Part shown: positions 18,263 through 27,997 of the stretch, one piece after another
Numbering within the stretch: position 1 is the first letter of the stretch
Layout of the letters: every line of letters begins with the position of its first letter
Origin: Paenibacillus nanensis
GTDB taxonomy: Bacteria > Bacillota > Bacilli > Paenibacillales > Paenibacillaceae
Direction: 5' to 3'
NCBI RefSeq assembly: GCF_003583765.1
Contig: NZ_QXQA01000001.1
Location: forward strand, 620,001-684,000
DNA length: 64,000 bases
Notes under the pieces: model-generated
What the model saw: only the letters and a program-made list of their open reading frames with translations
Databases searched by the model: none
What the model was told of the DNA's origin: nothing
Position numbers and translations under genes: made by a program

Positions 18263-21200
18263 GTGTTGAATAACAAACTTGCGCGTCTGGTTAGCCTGGT
18301 TCTTGCTGTCATGCTGATGCTGCCGGCAGGATTCGCCGGTGCGTCGGGAGCGAGCGGCACGGACATCTCGGGACATTGGGCAGAGCAAGACATTTTGAAA
18401 TGGTATAAGAAAGGCTTGGTTGCCGGTTACGGGGATGGCAGCTTTAAACCGAATCAGGCGATTACGAGAGCGGAGTTTATCGTTTTGCTGAATCGAGTTT
18501 TTAACAATACTTCTGCCGAAGAGACCGACTATGTAGACCTGAAGAAGAATCATCCCTATTATGCCGAATTGCAAAAAGCGATTGCAGCCGGCTACGTCAA
18601 AGGCTATGGAGACGGCACGATCAGGCCGGATCAAGCGGTTACGCGTCAAGAGGCGGCCGTTATTTTGACGAATGCTTATCAGCTTGAACCTTCTGCCGAG
18701 GCCGTTCAGCATTTAAGCGACGTGGAGTCGCTGGCGGACTGGAGTAAAAACGCTGTACGCGCATTAATTCATCAGGGTTTTGTAAGCGGTTACCCCGACC
18801 GTACTTTTAAGGCTGACAACACCATCACGAGAGCTGAAGCCATCCGTATAATGAACAACATTTCCGGCGAGATTTTGAATCAACCGGGTACATACGAGGG
18901 ATTATCGGCTAAAAATGTCGTCATCAATCGCGAAGGTGTTGTGCTTAAGGACGCGACCGTCGAAGGCGATCTATACCTGACTGCAGGGATCGGCGAGGGT
19001 GACGTTACACTTGAGAACGTGGTCGTGAAGGGCAAGGTGAGAGCGGCAGGGGGCGGGGAGAACTCGATTCATATTGTCGACTCCACAATTGCGGAATTGA
19101 TTGTCGATAAAAAAGACGGAAAAATTCGTATCGTTGTAAGCGGATCGACGAGCGTTCAGCGGGTATTCGTCCTCTCCGGCGCGAAGCTGGAATCGACCGC
19201 AGACGGGACAGCATTCGAAAATGTTGTGCTTGACGAGAGCATGGCGGAGGATGCCGTCGTTGCATTTTCGGGCCACTTCGGCCATGTTGAGGTTCGTTCC
19301 TTGACGGAGCCGGAAGTGAAGCTGCTGAAAGGGATCATTCATAAACTGTTAGCCAATCAGAAGATCAGCCTGCATGTGGAGGAGGCGGCAGCGGTCAAGG
19401 ACTTGCTTGCGAATGCGGAGATGACGGTAACCGGTAAAGGCAACGTAACGGTGAATCCGGACTCGAAGGAGAAGCCGGTGTTTGCGGAGCAGCCTGCCGC
19501 GTCGTCCCCATCGCCATCGACGCCAACAACACCTGCCGGGCCGCAGGCTCCAACCTTTACGGACGTATCGGTTCATGACCCGTCGATCGAAAAGGATCCT
19601 AAATCGGGATTATATTATGTGTTCGGTTCCCACATTGAGGCTGCAAAGTCGGCGGATCTGATGAACTGGACTAGCTTCACGAACGGGTACGCGGCGGCGA
19701 ACAATAAAATTTTTGGAGACTTGTCCGCAAATCTGGCTGAATCGTTTGCTTGGGCGGGCGAGGATGACGCCGACAGCAAAGGCGGATTCGCGGTTTGGGC
19801 TCCGGATGTGCTGTGGAACAAGGATTACGTAAACGAGGACGGCACAAAGGGCGCCTACTTGATGTATTACAGCGTTTCGTCGACCTATATCCGGTCAGCT
19901 ATCGGACTCGCGGTTTCCCCAAACATCGAGGGCCCCTACAAGTATGTGGATACGCTCATCTATTCGGGATTTACAAAGGATGAAGCTTATGACAGCAACA
20001 GCGACGTGAATAAAATATGGACGAATACGCATATTGACGAGTTGATATCCGCTGGCGCAAATCCTGGATGGTTTACAGATGCCGGCGGCTATAACAATGA
20101 CGTTTATCCGAACGCCATTGATCCGACAGTGTTCCACGATAAAGAGGGAAATCAGTGGTTGGTTTACGGTTCTTGGTCGGGAGGTCTTTTTGTCTATGAA
20201 GTGGATGAGGCGACCGGCAAGCCGATCTACCCGGGACAGGACGGAATGACGGAGGACGGCAGAATCATCGACCGATATTTCGGCACCAAAATTGCCGGCG
20301 GCTTCCATCAATCCGGCGAAGGGCCCTATATCGTTTATGACAAGGACACGGATTATTATTACTTGTATGAAACCTACGGTGGCTTAACTTCAACCGGCGG
20401 CTACAATATGAGAACGTTCAGGTCGGAAAATCCGGACGGGCCGTATGTGGATGCCGAAGGAAAAAGTCCAGTGTTCCCTAATGAAGGCACGTCCAACGTT
20501 ACTTATGGAAATAAACTGATGTCCAACTATTTATTCAAAAGAGAGCTTGGAGACCCGGGCAGCGGAAACGGCGTCGGTTACGTTTCGCCTGGTCACAACT
20601 CCGTGCTGTATGATGATTCCGGCAAATTATTCAACATTTTTCATACGCGCTTTCCGAACGAAGGCGAGCTGCATGAGGTGCGGGTCCATCAAATGTTTAT
20701 GAATAAGGACGGCTGGCCGGTGGCAGCCCCTTATCGCTATACGGGAGAAACGCTCAGCAAGGTTCATGTTTCGGAGCTCGTCGGCGAGTACAAACTCATT
20801 AAGCATGAGCAGGATAATGCGGCAGCGATTCGCGAATCGCTATTTATCCGTCTGAACGAGGACTTGACGATTTCCGGCGACGTGACCGGCACATGGGAGA
20901 AATCGGGCGACAGCTATGCGGGTATCACCATTTACGGCGAAACGTACAACGGGGTGTTTGTAAGGCAATGGGATCCGACTTCGGCTCGCTATACGATGAC
21001 ATTTACAGCAATGTCGACAGAAGGAGCTTCCGTATGGGGAAGCAAGCTCCTGGATCGCACGGATTTGGAAATCGTTACGGATGTTTTGAATGATCCGGCT
21101 CTTCAATGGGGGAATGTCGTATCCTCATTGACGCTTCCAGTCCAAGGAACAAGACATTCCCGAATCGCATGGCAGACATCCAACCCGGATGTCATTACCG

Positions 21201-22828
21201 ATACGGGTACAGTAACTCGGCCGGAGACCGGCGAACCGGTTTCGGTTGTGCTCACAGCAACGGTTACGAAGGGCGATATTTCACGGTCGAAAGACATAAC
21301 GGTAACGGTTCTGCCTTCGAAATCGGCGGAGCTGCAAGCCAAATTCGAGTTTGAAGACAGCTTGAGCGATTCGGAAGGAAATTATGCGGATGGAACGATT
21401 ACGGGCAACCGGATAAATAACACAGGCGGAACGATAACCTATGCCAGCGGAAAATACGGGAAAGCGGCCGAGTTTGACGGAGCGTCAGGCGTACGGTTAC
21501 CGGATGGACTAATTTCCAATACCAGCGAATACTCGGTCTCGTTATGGTTGAAGCCCGATGCGCTGACGAACTTTACAGCGGCCTTTTTTGGCGGCAGAGA
21601 TACGGACAATTGGGTGAGCATCCAGCCGCAAGGACCTGCCGGCAGCACGATGGCCTGGTTCCACAGCGATGCTTACTACGATGCGCCTTCAGGCATGACG
21701 ATTAAACCTGGCGAGTGGAGTCACGTTGCCCTTACCGTGGAATACGGACTTGTCAAATTGTACGTGAACGGGGAGTTAAGGTTTACCGGTACGAATTACC
21801 CGAACACCTTTGCCGCGGCATCCGATGCGCTTTTTGCATTAGGCGTAAACTGGTGGGACACGCCTTATGACGGACTAATCGATGATTTGCGTATTTATGA
21901 CGGAATCTTGTCGGCTCAACAGGTTACGGATATGGTCGTTGATCCCAATAAGCTTGTTGAAAGCATTCAAATTGGCTATAACGATAAGAAGTTGTCCATA
22001 GGCAATACGCTTGCTCCGCCTGCGGTTAGCGTCTATCCGGTCGATGCCGCCAATCGAGCTATTGCTTGGAGCTCGGCGGATGAGTCGGTCGCAATGGTCG
22101 ACCCGGTGACAGGGCTCGTAACCGGAATTGGAGCGGGAACGACAATGATTACGGCAACGGCGTTAGACGCGAGCGGTGTGACGGCAAGCTACACGCTTCA
22201 AGTGGCCGATGGGCCCGTTGCTTATTACAAGTTCGACGGGGACTTGAACAATTCGACGGCATTGTTCGGCGCAGGTATCGCAACGGGCACGAGGATTGAC
22301 AATACCGGCGGCGCCATCACGTATACAGATGGGGTGAACGGCCAAGCAGCCGTGTTGGATGGCGCATCAGGTATTAGGCTTCCGGATGGCTTAATCTCAA
22401 CAAACAACTATACGGTATCGATGGCGCTCTATTTGGATGTGGCGTCCCAATATACGCCTTCTTTCTTCGGCGCGAGAAGCGCCGATAGCTGGATCAGCTT
22501 CACTCCAAGAGGAGCGGTCGGCAATCAAACGATGCTGTGGTCGGGTACGGCTTGGTACGACGGGACGACGGGCACGCAGATCAACACCAAAGAATGGGTG
22601 CATATCGCGTTTACGGTGAATAACGGCGTATTGAAGATTTACATGAACGGAGTTGAAAAGCATAGCGGGACAGCCTTCCCGAACGTATTCACGACGGAGG
22701 ACGGCGCATTCGCGTTCGGCGTCAATTACTGGGACACTCCGTTTAAAGGAAAAGTAGATGAGCTTCAAATCTATGACAAGGCCTTAACGGCCGAACAAGT
22801 TCAGGCATTGGTTGATATTACGCCATAA
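18263..22828 (+). CDS. S-layer-anchored GH43 arabinanase-like multidomain protein
   Basis: 1521 residues, GTG start 8 nt after AAGGAGG. Order: signal peptide (1-29, ending AGASG); three SLH repeats (about 34-200, e.g. GHWAEQDILKWYKKGLVAGYGDGSFKP) that bind secondary wall polymer; a beta-rich linker; Pro/Ser/Thr hinge (410-430); GH43 five-bladed catalytic domain (about 432-840) with the base Asp in SVHDPSI, the second Asp in NAIDPTVF and the acid Glu in SGEGPYIVYD; an arabinanase-type C-terminal beta domain; an Ig-like domain (about 935-1015); a LamG-like carbohydrate-binding domain; a BIG2 domain (about 1232-1315); and a second LamG-like domain to the end. Likely an endo-1,5-alpha-L-arabinanase displayed on the surface; substrate is inferred from family. 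Confidence 0.9.
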   Translation: MLNNKLARLVSLVLAVMLMLPAGFAGASGASGTDISGHWAEQDILKWYKKGLVAGYGDGSFKPNQAITRAEFIVLLNRVFNNTSAEETDYVDLKKNHPYYAELQKAIAAGYVKGYGDGTIRPDQAVTRQEAAVILTNAYQLEPSAEAVQHLSDVESLADWSKNAVRALIHQGFVSGYPDRTFKADNTITRAEAIRIMNNISGEILNQPGTYEGLSAKNVVINREGVVLKDATVEGDLYLTAGIGEGDVTLENVVVKGKVRAAGGGENSIHIVDSTIAELIVDKKDGKIRIVVSGSTSVQRVFVLSGAKLESTADGTAFENVVLDESMAEDAVVAFSGHFGHVEVRSLTEPEVKLLKGIIHKLLANQKISLHVEEAAAVKDLLANAEMTVTGKGNVTVNPDSKEKPVFAEQPAASSPSPSTPTTPAGPQAPTFTDVSVHDPSIEKDPKSGLYYVFGSHIEAAKSADLMNWTSFTNGYAAANNKIFGDLSANLAESFAWAGEDDADSKGGFAVWAPDVLWNKDYVNEDGTKGAYLMYYSVSSTYIRSAIGLAVSPNIEGPYKYVDTLIYSGFTKDEAYDSNSDVNKIWTNTHIDELISAGANPGWFTDAGGYNNDVYPNAIDPTVFHDKEGNQWLVYGSWSGGLFVYEVDEATGKPIYPGQDGMTEDGRIIDRYFGTKIAGGFHQSGEGPYIVYDKDTDYYYLYETYGGLTSTGGYNMRTFRSENPDGPYVDAEGKSPVFPNEGTSNVTYGNKLMSNYLFKRELGDPGSGNGVGYVSPGHNSVLYDDSGKLFNIFHTRFPNEGELHEVRVHQMFMNKDGWPVAAPYRYTGETLSKVHVSELVGEYKLIKHEQDNAAAIRESLFIRLNEDLTISGDVTGTWEKSGDSYAGITIYGETYNGVFVRQWDPTSARYTMTFTAMSTEGASVWGSKLLDRTDLEIVTDVLNDPALQWGNVVSSLTLPVQGTRHSRIAWQTSNPDVITDTGTVTRPETGEPVSVVLTATVTKGDISRSKDITVTVLPSKSAELQAKFEFEDSLSDSEGNYADGTITGNRINNTGGTITYASGKYGKAAEFDGASGVRLPDGLISNTSEYSVSLWLKPDALTNFTAAFFGGRDTDNWVSIQPQGPAGSTMAWFHSDAYYDAPSGMTIKPGEWSHVALTVEYGLVKLYVNGELRFTGTNYPNTFAAASDALFALGVNWWDTPYDGLIDDLRIYDGILSAQQVTDMVVDPNKLVESIQIGYNDKKLSIGNTLAPPAVSVYPVDAANRAIAWSSADESVAMVDPVTGLVTGIGAGTTMITATALDASGVTASYTLQVADGPVAYYKFDGDLNNSTALFGAGIATGTRIDNTGGAITYTDGVNGQAAVLDGASGIRLPDGLISTNNYTVSMALYLDVASQYTPSFFGARSADSWISFTPRGAVGNQTMLWSGTAWYDGTTGTQINTKEWVHIAFTVNNGVLKIYMNGVEKHSGTAFPNVFTTEDGAFAFGVNYWDTPFKGKVDELQIYDKALTAEQVQALVDITP

Positions 22829-22842
22829 TCTCTATACCAAGG

Positions 22843-22876
22843 ACCGGTTCTGATATCTCAGAGCCGGTTATTTTTC
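22843..22876 (+). terminator. Terminator of the SLH/GH43 gene
   Basis: ACCGGTTCT / AGAGCCGGT stem (one G-U) followed by TTATTTTTCT, 15 bp after the stop codon. Confidence 0.85.
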
Positions 22877-22994
22877 TACTCCACATTTTCCGGCGTCACC
22901 TTATAATATTTTGTACTTAGGTCTTCATGAGCTTCCAAATTATGACGATAAAATGCTATGTAAAAAAGGATTTTGCAAATTAGGAGGTTTGTTA

Positions 22995-23645
22995 TTGATT
23001 TCGATTCTAGCTGTTGTTTTATCAATTGCCGTTGCTGTAATTCTTGTTGTTATTGGACTAGTCGCAGTTACGAAACGAAAAAGGCACACAATCCGTACAG
23101 TTTTTCGAGAGGAATATGATTTAAAGGATATTGATATTGAGGCTATCGATAAAATGGAAGACGGTACCGAGTTTGAAATGTATTTGTACCGTCTGTTTCT
23201 TGAATTAGGGTACGAAGGGGTATATAAAACGGTTGGTGCAAGAGACTTTGGGGCTGACATTGTTTTTACGGACAGCGAGGGTGTTAGGAATGTCGTACAG
23301 GCAAAGCGATATACGGATCCGGTCGGGATAAGCGCTGTGCAAGAGGTTTACTCCTGTATGAGATACTATAAGGCAAAAAAAGCGATTGTTATTTCATCGG
23401 CCAAGTTTACGGAAGCATGTGAAACATTAGCGGGTGTTAATCATGTTAAATTGTTAGACCGAAACGATTTAATCGGAATAATTAAATCGTTTAAACTAGG
23501 AAATATACAAGCGATCAAAAATAAAATTGAATCGGAGCCAAGGATGATTTTAGAGTCCTGGAGCGAAGTGAATCGTGGTGTGCTACAAGAAATCAAGAAG
23601 GATTATAAAGCGGAGAAATTGATTAAGGGAGCGATGAGGAAGTAA
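22995..23645 (+). CDS. Membrane-anchored Mrr-like restriction endonuclease domain protein
   Basis: 216 residues from the TTG at 22995, chosen because TAGGAGG lies 7 nt upstream; the frame is open from 22911, and an ATG at 22953 has no ribosome-binding site. One N-terminal helix (ISILAVVLSIAVAVILVVIGLVAV) precedes a basic stretch and a PD-(D/E)xK nuclease domain: EFEMYLYRLFLELGYEG, the catalytic Asp in ARDFGADIVF and the Q-A-K of VVQAKRY, then VQEVYSCMRYYKAKKAIVISSAKFT, all typical of Mrr_cat. The gene is visibly AT-richer than its neighbours. It may degrade foreign or modified DNA, but no partner methylase or defence gene is adjacent. Confidence 0.82.
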   Translation: MISILAVVLSIAVAVILVVIGLVAVTKRKRHTIRTVFREEYDLKDIDIEAIDKMEDGTEFEMYLYRLFLELGYEGVYKTVGARDFGADIVFTDSEGVRNVVQAKRYTDPVGISAVQEVYSCMRYYKAKKAIVISSAKFTEACETLAGVNHVKLLDRNDLIGIIKSFKLGNIQAIKNKIESEPRMILESWSEVNRGVLQEIKKDYKAEKLIKGAMRK

Positions 23646-23726
23646 TTCAATGTAAGGCTGATATTTATTTGTGGTTAAACGACTCAAAGAGGTTACTGAG
23701 TGAAAATTAAAAAGTCTAAAATGAAC

Positions 23727-23760
23727 ACTCCCGTTTAAGAACAGGCAAATAAACGGGAGT
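23727..23760. terminator. Bidirectional terminator between convergent genes
   Basis: Perfect 11-bp arms ACTCCCGTTTA / TAAACGGGAGT with a 12-nt loop, located between the plus-strand nuclease gene and the minus-strand chemoreceptor gene. T-rich tails are modest on both sides. Confidence 0.75.
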
Positions 23761-23789
23761 CTGTTTCTATCCTCTATTCGAATGTTACT

Positions 23790-25277
23790 CTATCTTACCT
23801 TGCCCTCAGACATTCTCTTTAATCCCGACACAAGCTCATCCAGACGTGTATATTCCTCGACCATCTTGGCGATTTTCTGATGCTGCATTTCCATGCTTGC
23901 GAGAACCTCTTCAACCGATGCCATGTTTTGTTGGGTCGTCGCCGCGATGCCGTCGATTTCAAACGCCAGCGAGTTGTAACGCTGATGAAGCTCGTCCGAC
24001 GCTTCTCCGACCTGAATGGCCATGCTTCCTGCCCGTTTGGCGTTATCGTTCATATGTTCAAAGCGGTTCTTCGCCTCACGGGAGGCCTCGCTGCTTCTGA
24101 TCACCGTCTCCTGGCCCTGCTCGACAAACTGATACACATCATCGATTTGGGTCCTCACCGCCGACAGGATGGCATTGATCTCGTCGGTTGAACGGCGGGA
24201 ATGATCGGCCAGCTTACGAACCTCGCCCGACACGACCGCAAAGCCTCTTCCATGCTCGCCGGCGCGCGCGGCTTCAATCGCCGCGTTCAGCGCCAACAGG
24301 TTCGTTTGTTCGGCGATGTCGCTAATCGTATCCACGATATTGGTTACTTGCTCATTTTGATGCTTCAGCGATTCCATCATGGACACGGTGCCCGCGATCA
24401 TCTGCCGCAGCCCTTCCATTTCACTCGATAACTTATCCAATTGGGCTTTGCTTTCATCGGACAACTGGACGTTTTGCTCGGAGAAGCTTCTTAGCTGCGC
24501 GGCGTTTTCCTGCAAATGATGCAGTTCTTCGCCGATCAGGCGGGCGGAGTCGTTGATCGTAAACACGCTGCTAGTCTGTTTTTCGATCGCCGCCGTCATC
24601 TCGCTGAACGTCACCGTCACTTCCTTGGAAATCGTGCCTGTGGAGCGGACATGCTCCTGCTGCTCCTTACTGAATTCCGTCAGCACGGCGATCGAATTTC
24701 TCAACTGCGAAATCAGCTCCTCGGATAGCTCCTTCGACGCAAGCGCTTCGCGCGAGCTCTCGTCCACTTCCTTCTGCAGCCGCTGGCTGAAACGGGCGGA
24801 GACGGCCAGCCCAATTGTCGCAAACGCCAGATATAAATATAGATAAGCAAGAGATTCTCCCGGGAACAATCTCTCTTGGTAAAACGGATCGATGAACAAG
24901 TATGTGCTGAGCGCCGCTCCCAGAATGCCTGTCACCACAATCGGTCTGTAATCCGAATAAAGGGTAATAATAGCGAGATTGACATAGACCAAAAAGTAAG
25001 TGCTCACGATCGGATTCGGGTCCGATAAAATAAGCAGCCCCACGATGATCGTCAAATTGCAAGGAACCAAATATTTGACATATCCGCTAAAGCGTTGTTT
25101 ATATGTCATAAGGGTCGCGACGCCATTGAGCAGCGCACCTACGCCCGCGAGCAGCAAGATCAGCTCCATCCCGAGGCCGATCGCAATGTCGGTCAGGATG
25201 CCAAGCGCTAGCAGCCCCCATACGATTTTGACAAGAAGCCTATTTCTTTTATCCAATTCCGTCAAGCTGACGCTCAT
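23790..25277 (-). CDS. Methyl-accepting chemotaxis protein with a polytopic membrane sensor
   Basis: 495 residues from ATG 25277, which overlaps the stop of the upstream acyltransferase gene (ATGA) and has AAAGGTG upstream. About six membrane helices (residues 10-165) replace the usual periplasmic sensor and there is no clear HAMP domain. The cytosolic signalling domain contains the conserved hairpin [18 protein letters not shown] followed by [22 protein letters not shown], which contacts CheA and CheW. The short extracellular loops imply sensing of a membrane-soluble or membrane-related signal (inference). It is co-translated with a GNAT-fold acyltransferase. Confidence 0.92.
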   Translation of the reverse strand: MSVSLTELDKRNRLLVKIVWGLLALGILTDIAIGLGMELILLLAGVGALLNGVATLMTYKQRFSGYVKYLVPCNLTIIVGLLILSDPNPIVSTYFLVYVNLAIITLYSDYRPIVVTGILGAALSTYLFIDPFYQERLFPGESLAYLYLYLAFATIGLAVSARFSQRLQKEVDESSREALASKELSEELISQLRNSIAVLTEFSKEQQEHVRSTGTISKEVTVTFSEMTAAIEKQTSSVFTINDSARLIGEELHHLQENAAQLRSFSEQNVQLSDESKAQLDKLSSEMEGLRQMIAGTVSMMESLKHQNEQVTNIVDTISDIAEQTNLLALNAAIEAARAGEHGRGFAVVSGEVRKLADHSRRSTDEINAILSAVRTQIDDVYQFVEQGQETVIRSSEASREAKNRFEHMNDNAKRAGSMAIQVGEASDELHQRYNSLAFEIDGIAATTQQNMASVEEVLASMEMQHQKIAKMVEEYTRLDELVSGLKRMSEGKVR

Positions 25278-25843
25278 CTTGCATTCACCTTTTCTCTTTC
25301 TAGTATAGTTGTCGGATAGCTCAGCCAATCGTAACGCTGCTTGTTGCGGTACATCTCCTCCATATGGAACAGAACCGGAACGACATCATCGCCTTTATAA
25401 AATACTTTTTCTCCGACTCTCTCAAGCGGCACCTTAAATGTAATTTTTAGCGCACGCAAAAAGATCGGCTCCAGCAGCGAAACGAAATAACGGAGCGTTC
25501 TTTTTTCGGCGCAGTATACGGCGGACGATAGAATGGACGAAAGCAGAGACCCTTTGCCGCGATAGGAACGAAGCAGCGCAATCTTGTCGATTTCGGCGAC
25601 GGCCCCGCCGGCTTCCACCACTTTCGGATGCTGATGAAACGGGGCGACCTTATTAATCGCGCTCTTTCCGTCGTATGGTTTAATTTCCGACGTTCCTACG
25701 CCATGTCCCTCCTCCGTCATAATGATGAATCGATCCAACACTCGGTCCTCAAATTCCAGCTCATATCCTTTTTCTCTCCAGACTGTTGACCAAATGCCAT
25801 TAAACATGGCCAACTCCAACTCGTTCTCCACAGGTTTAAACAT
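25274..25843 (-). CDS. GNAT-fold acyltransferase, LuxI/FeeM-like
   Basis: 189 residues. The N-terminal half ([19 protein letters not shown]) ending in a [12 protein letters not shown] strand, then [21 protein letters not shown] with an R-x-x-G-K-G cofactor loop, and a C-terminal [20 protein letters not shown] recall the autoinducer-synthase/FeeM branch of the GNAT superfamily, which joins acyl chains to amino acids or related amines. That assignment rests on pattern resemblance only; an ordinary acetyltransferase cannot be excluded. The stop overlaps the start of the chemoreceptor gene, so the pair is translationally coupled. A GAAAGGAG lies about 13 nt upstream of the ATG, slightly far. Confidence 0.65.
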   Translation of the reverse strand: MFKPVENELELAMFNGIWSTVWREKGYELEFEDRVLDRFIIMTEEGHGVGTSEIKPYDGKSAINKVAPFHQHPKVVEAGGAVAEIDKIALLRSYRGKGSLLSSILSSAVYCAEKRTLRYFVSLLEPIFLRALKITFKVPLERVGEKVFYKGDDVVPVLFHMEEMYRNKQRYDWLSYPTTILEREKVNAR

Positions 25844-25998
25844 GATAATCCAGAAACTCCTTTCCTATCTCTATATCTTTAAAGGAATGATCTGTATATT
25901 TATCGGACTAATATAACCATTATTTGAGATTACGAAATGAATAATTTGGAACTTTACAAGTCTTTAAAATAGGCAATTTCCCTCGATTCGTCAACCTC

Positions 25999-26007
25999 TG
26001 CTATAAT
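25999..26007 (+). promoter_or_regulatory. Extended -10 element of the AraC-type gene
   Basis: TGCTATAAT (an extended -10, TG-N-TATAAT) at 25999-26007, 41 bp before the start codon. No convincing -35 is present, as expected for extended -10 promoters. The 204-bp divergent region with the acyltransferase gene shows nothing else clear. Confidence 0.55.
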
Positions 26008-26047
26008 ACGGCTAACAGCAGCTTACTCAGGCAGGAGGATGGTAGCG

Positions 26048-26899
26048 ATGAAGCTGTACCCTCCCGTTATTCGGGATCAGATTCATTTGCCGCAGAGCTT
26101 TCCGATTACGATGTCGCAGACGAAAGGCGTCAGTCCGACCTTTCAGCGGCTGCATTGGCATACGGCGCTCGAGATCAATTATATTATCCGCGGAAGCGGC
26201 TATTATTTGATAAACGGCAATCGATATGATTTCCAGCAGGGCGACATTGTTTTGATTGACTCCAACGACCTGCATCGCGCAGTCGAGACGGAGTCGCTCG
26301 TCATGGGAATAATAATGTTTGATCCGGCTTATCTTGCGCTGGAGCAGCGCTATGATACGGAGCTGCTTGTGCCGTTCCGCGAAACGGGCGTTCGTTTCGA
26401 TAATGTGCTGGACCGGAGTAACGCTCAGCTAAAAAAACTCCAGTCTCTGCTCGAGGAGATGTGGACGGAATATTTGCGGGGAGAAGCGCATTATGAAACG
26501 GTTATCCGCTCACAGCTGGTACGGTTCCTCGCCTATGCGAACCGGTATTTTGCAAAAGATCCGGGCGCACGGTCACGAAGGGCGAGGGGGATGGAGACAA
26601 TCCGGACGATCCTTCATGAGATGGAAGCAAAGCCGGATTTTTCATGGACGCTGAAGGAGCTGGCTGAGCGCGCTCATCTCAGCGCCTCGCGATTCAGCTC
26701 CTTGTTTACGCAGGTGGTCGGCACCTCGCCGATGGACTATTTGATCCAGCTGCGTTTGTCCAAAGCGGTCGAGCTGATTGAAACAACGGACGGTAAGATT
26801 ATCGATATCGCCTCGGAATGCGGCTTCCGTAATCTATCGAATTTTAACCGGTTATTTAAGCAGCATATCGGCAAGCTGCCGACGGAGCTCCGCGCATAA
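26048..26899 (+). CDS. AraC-family transcriptional regulator with cupin sensor domain
   Basis: 283 residues from ATG 26048 (AGGAGG at 26033-26038; ATG 26039 is too close to it). The N-terminal cupin-like ligand domain holds HWHTALEINYIIRGSGYYLINGNRYDFQQGDIVLI; the C-terminal double helix-turn-helix (about 185-280) contains LKELAERAHLSASRFSSLFTQ and IIDIASECGFRNLSNFNRLFKQHIGKLP. Such proteins usually regulate the neighbouring sugar-use operon, here the kinase and GH4 genes immediately downstream (inference); a terminator separates them, so they are likely separate transcripts. Confidence 0.92.
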   Translation: MKLYPPVIRDQIHLPQSFPITMSQTKGVSPTFQRLHWHTALEINYIIRGSGYYLINGNRYDFQQGDIVLIDSNDLHRAVETESLVMGIIMFDPAYLALEQRYDTELLVPFRETGVRFDNVLDRSNAQLKKLQSLLEEMWTEYLRGEAHYETVIRSQLVRFLAYANRYFAKDPGARSRRARGMETIRTILHEMEAKPDFSWTLKELAERAHLSASRFSSLFTQVVGTSPMDYLIQLRLSKAVELIETTDGKIIDIASECGFRNLSNFNRLFKQHIGKLPTELRA

Positions 26900-26918
26900 A
26901 ACAGTAAGATTGTATCAG

Positions 26919-26956
26919 AACATCGTGCTTTTTTATTAGAGGCGCGATGTTTTTTA
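26919..26956 (+). terminator. Terminator of the AraC-type gene
   Basis: AACATCGTGC / GCGCGATGTT arms (one G-U) with a 13-nt loop and a TTTTTT tail. Confidence 0.85.
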
Positions 26957-26990
26957 TTTTATGATGAGTCTAGGAAACAAAAAGTTTAGA

Positions 26991-27977
26991 ATGCGTCAGA
27001 GGAGCGTGGGGGCCATTTTATTTCTCGGAATTGATGCAGGGGGAAGCAAGACGCACGCTTTGCTTGTGAATGAGAAGGGGAAAGTTGTCGGGCAAGGCAT
27101 GAGCGGCAACGGTAATCACCAAACGGCATTTCAAAAAGCGCGGGAGCATATCGAAGCCGCATGTAACGAAGCGCTCGCAGCCGGCGGCGCGGCCAAAGAA
27201 GACGTGACCTTTGCCTACTTTGGCTTAGCGGGAGCGGACCGGGAACCGGATTATGCGATCCTGCGCCCGATGATCGCTTCATTAGGCTATGAACGCCATG
27301 CGATCGCCTGCGACACGATGATCGGCATGAGGGCGGGCACAAGGCGTTCCTATGGCGCCGTTATTATAAGCGGAACCGGTTTTAACGCGGCGGCGCGCAA
27401 CGTGAAGGGCGAAGAACTGCAATACGGCGGCTTCGGTTACTTGTTCGGAGACGGGCTTGGATCCGGCTCGGATCTTGCCGTGCATGCTTTTCGAACGGCG
27501 GTCCGGAGCTGGGAAGGCCGCGAGGCTCCTTCCATTCTGGAGCAGCTTGTGCCGGAGAAGATGGGATACCCGACTGTGCAGGCGATGTACGATGACGCGC
27601 TCGATCACGGCAAGCGGCCGCCGAAGGAGCTGGCGAAGCTGATGTTCGAGGCGGCGGGAGCGGGCGACGCCGTCGCGATCCGGATATTGAGGGAAGCGGG
27701 GCTTGAGCACGGCAATGCGGTGAACGCTTTAATTAAGCGGCTCGGCATGCAAGAGGAGACGTTCGATGTTGTGTTAACCGGCAGCGTATTGTCGCGGGGC
27801 AGCACTTCCCATATGATCGATGCCATTAAGGAAGCGGTCGGGGCTGCCGCGCCTAACGCCAGCGTGGTGAAGCTCAGCGCCGATCCCGTCATCGGAGCGG
27901 TTATGAGCGCCATGGACAGCAGCGGCATTACGATAGACGACGCGACGGATGCGGCGCTAAGAAGCATCACTTTTTAA
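26991..27977 (+). CDS. BadF/BadG/BcrA-type ATPase, probable N-acetylglucosamine kinase
   Basis: 328 residues from ATG 26991; the start is uncertain. The core begins LFLGIDAGGSKTHALLVNEKG, the phosphate-1 motif of the ASKHA kinase fold, with ACDTMIGMRAGTRRSYGAVIISGTGFNA (catalytic Asp and phosphate-2) and YLFGDGLGSGSDLAVHAF. These are typical of GlcNAc-kinase-like members of the BadF family. The best Shine-Dalgarno (AGAGGAG, 26998-27004) is inside this frame and points to a non-ATG start at 27006 (GTG, too close) or 27015 (ATT, ideal spacing). It is 20 bp upstream of the GH4 glycosidase gene, suggesting joint use of an amino-sugar disaccharide. Confidence 0.85.
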   Translation: MRQRSVGAILFLGIDAGGSKTHALLVNEKGKVVGQGMSGNGNHQTAFQKAREHIEAACNEALAAGGAAKEDVTFAYFGLAGADREPDYAILRPMIASLGYERHAIACDTMIGMRAGTRRSYGAVIISGTGFNAAARNVKGEELQYGGFGYLFGDGLGSGSDLAVHAFRTAVRSWEGREAPSILEQLVPEKMGYPTVQAMYDDALDHGKRPPKELAKLMFEAAGAGDAVAIRILREAGLEHGNAVNALIKRLGMQEETFDVVLTGSVLSRGSTSHMIDAIKEAVGAAAPNASVVKLSADPVIGAVMSAMDSSGITIDDATDAALRSITF

Positions 27978-27997
27978 TCGACAGGGGAGGCATAACG

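Noticed and set aside
22911..22994. Upstream extension of the Mrr-like gene to the TTG at 22911
   Set aside because: A TATAAT at 22902 would place the transcript start at or after it, and the only good Shine-Dalgarno is at 22981-22987.
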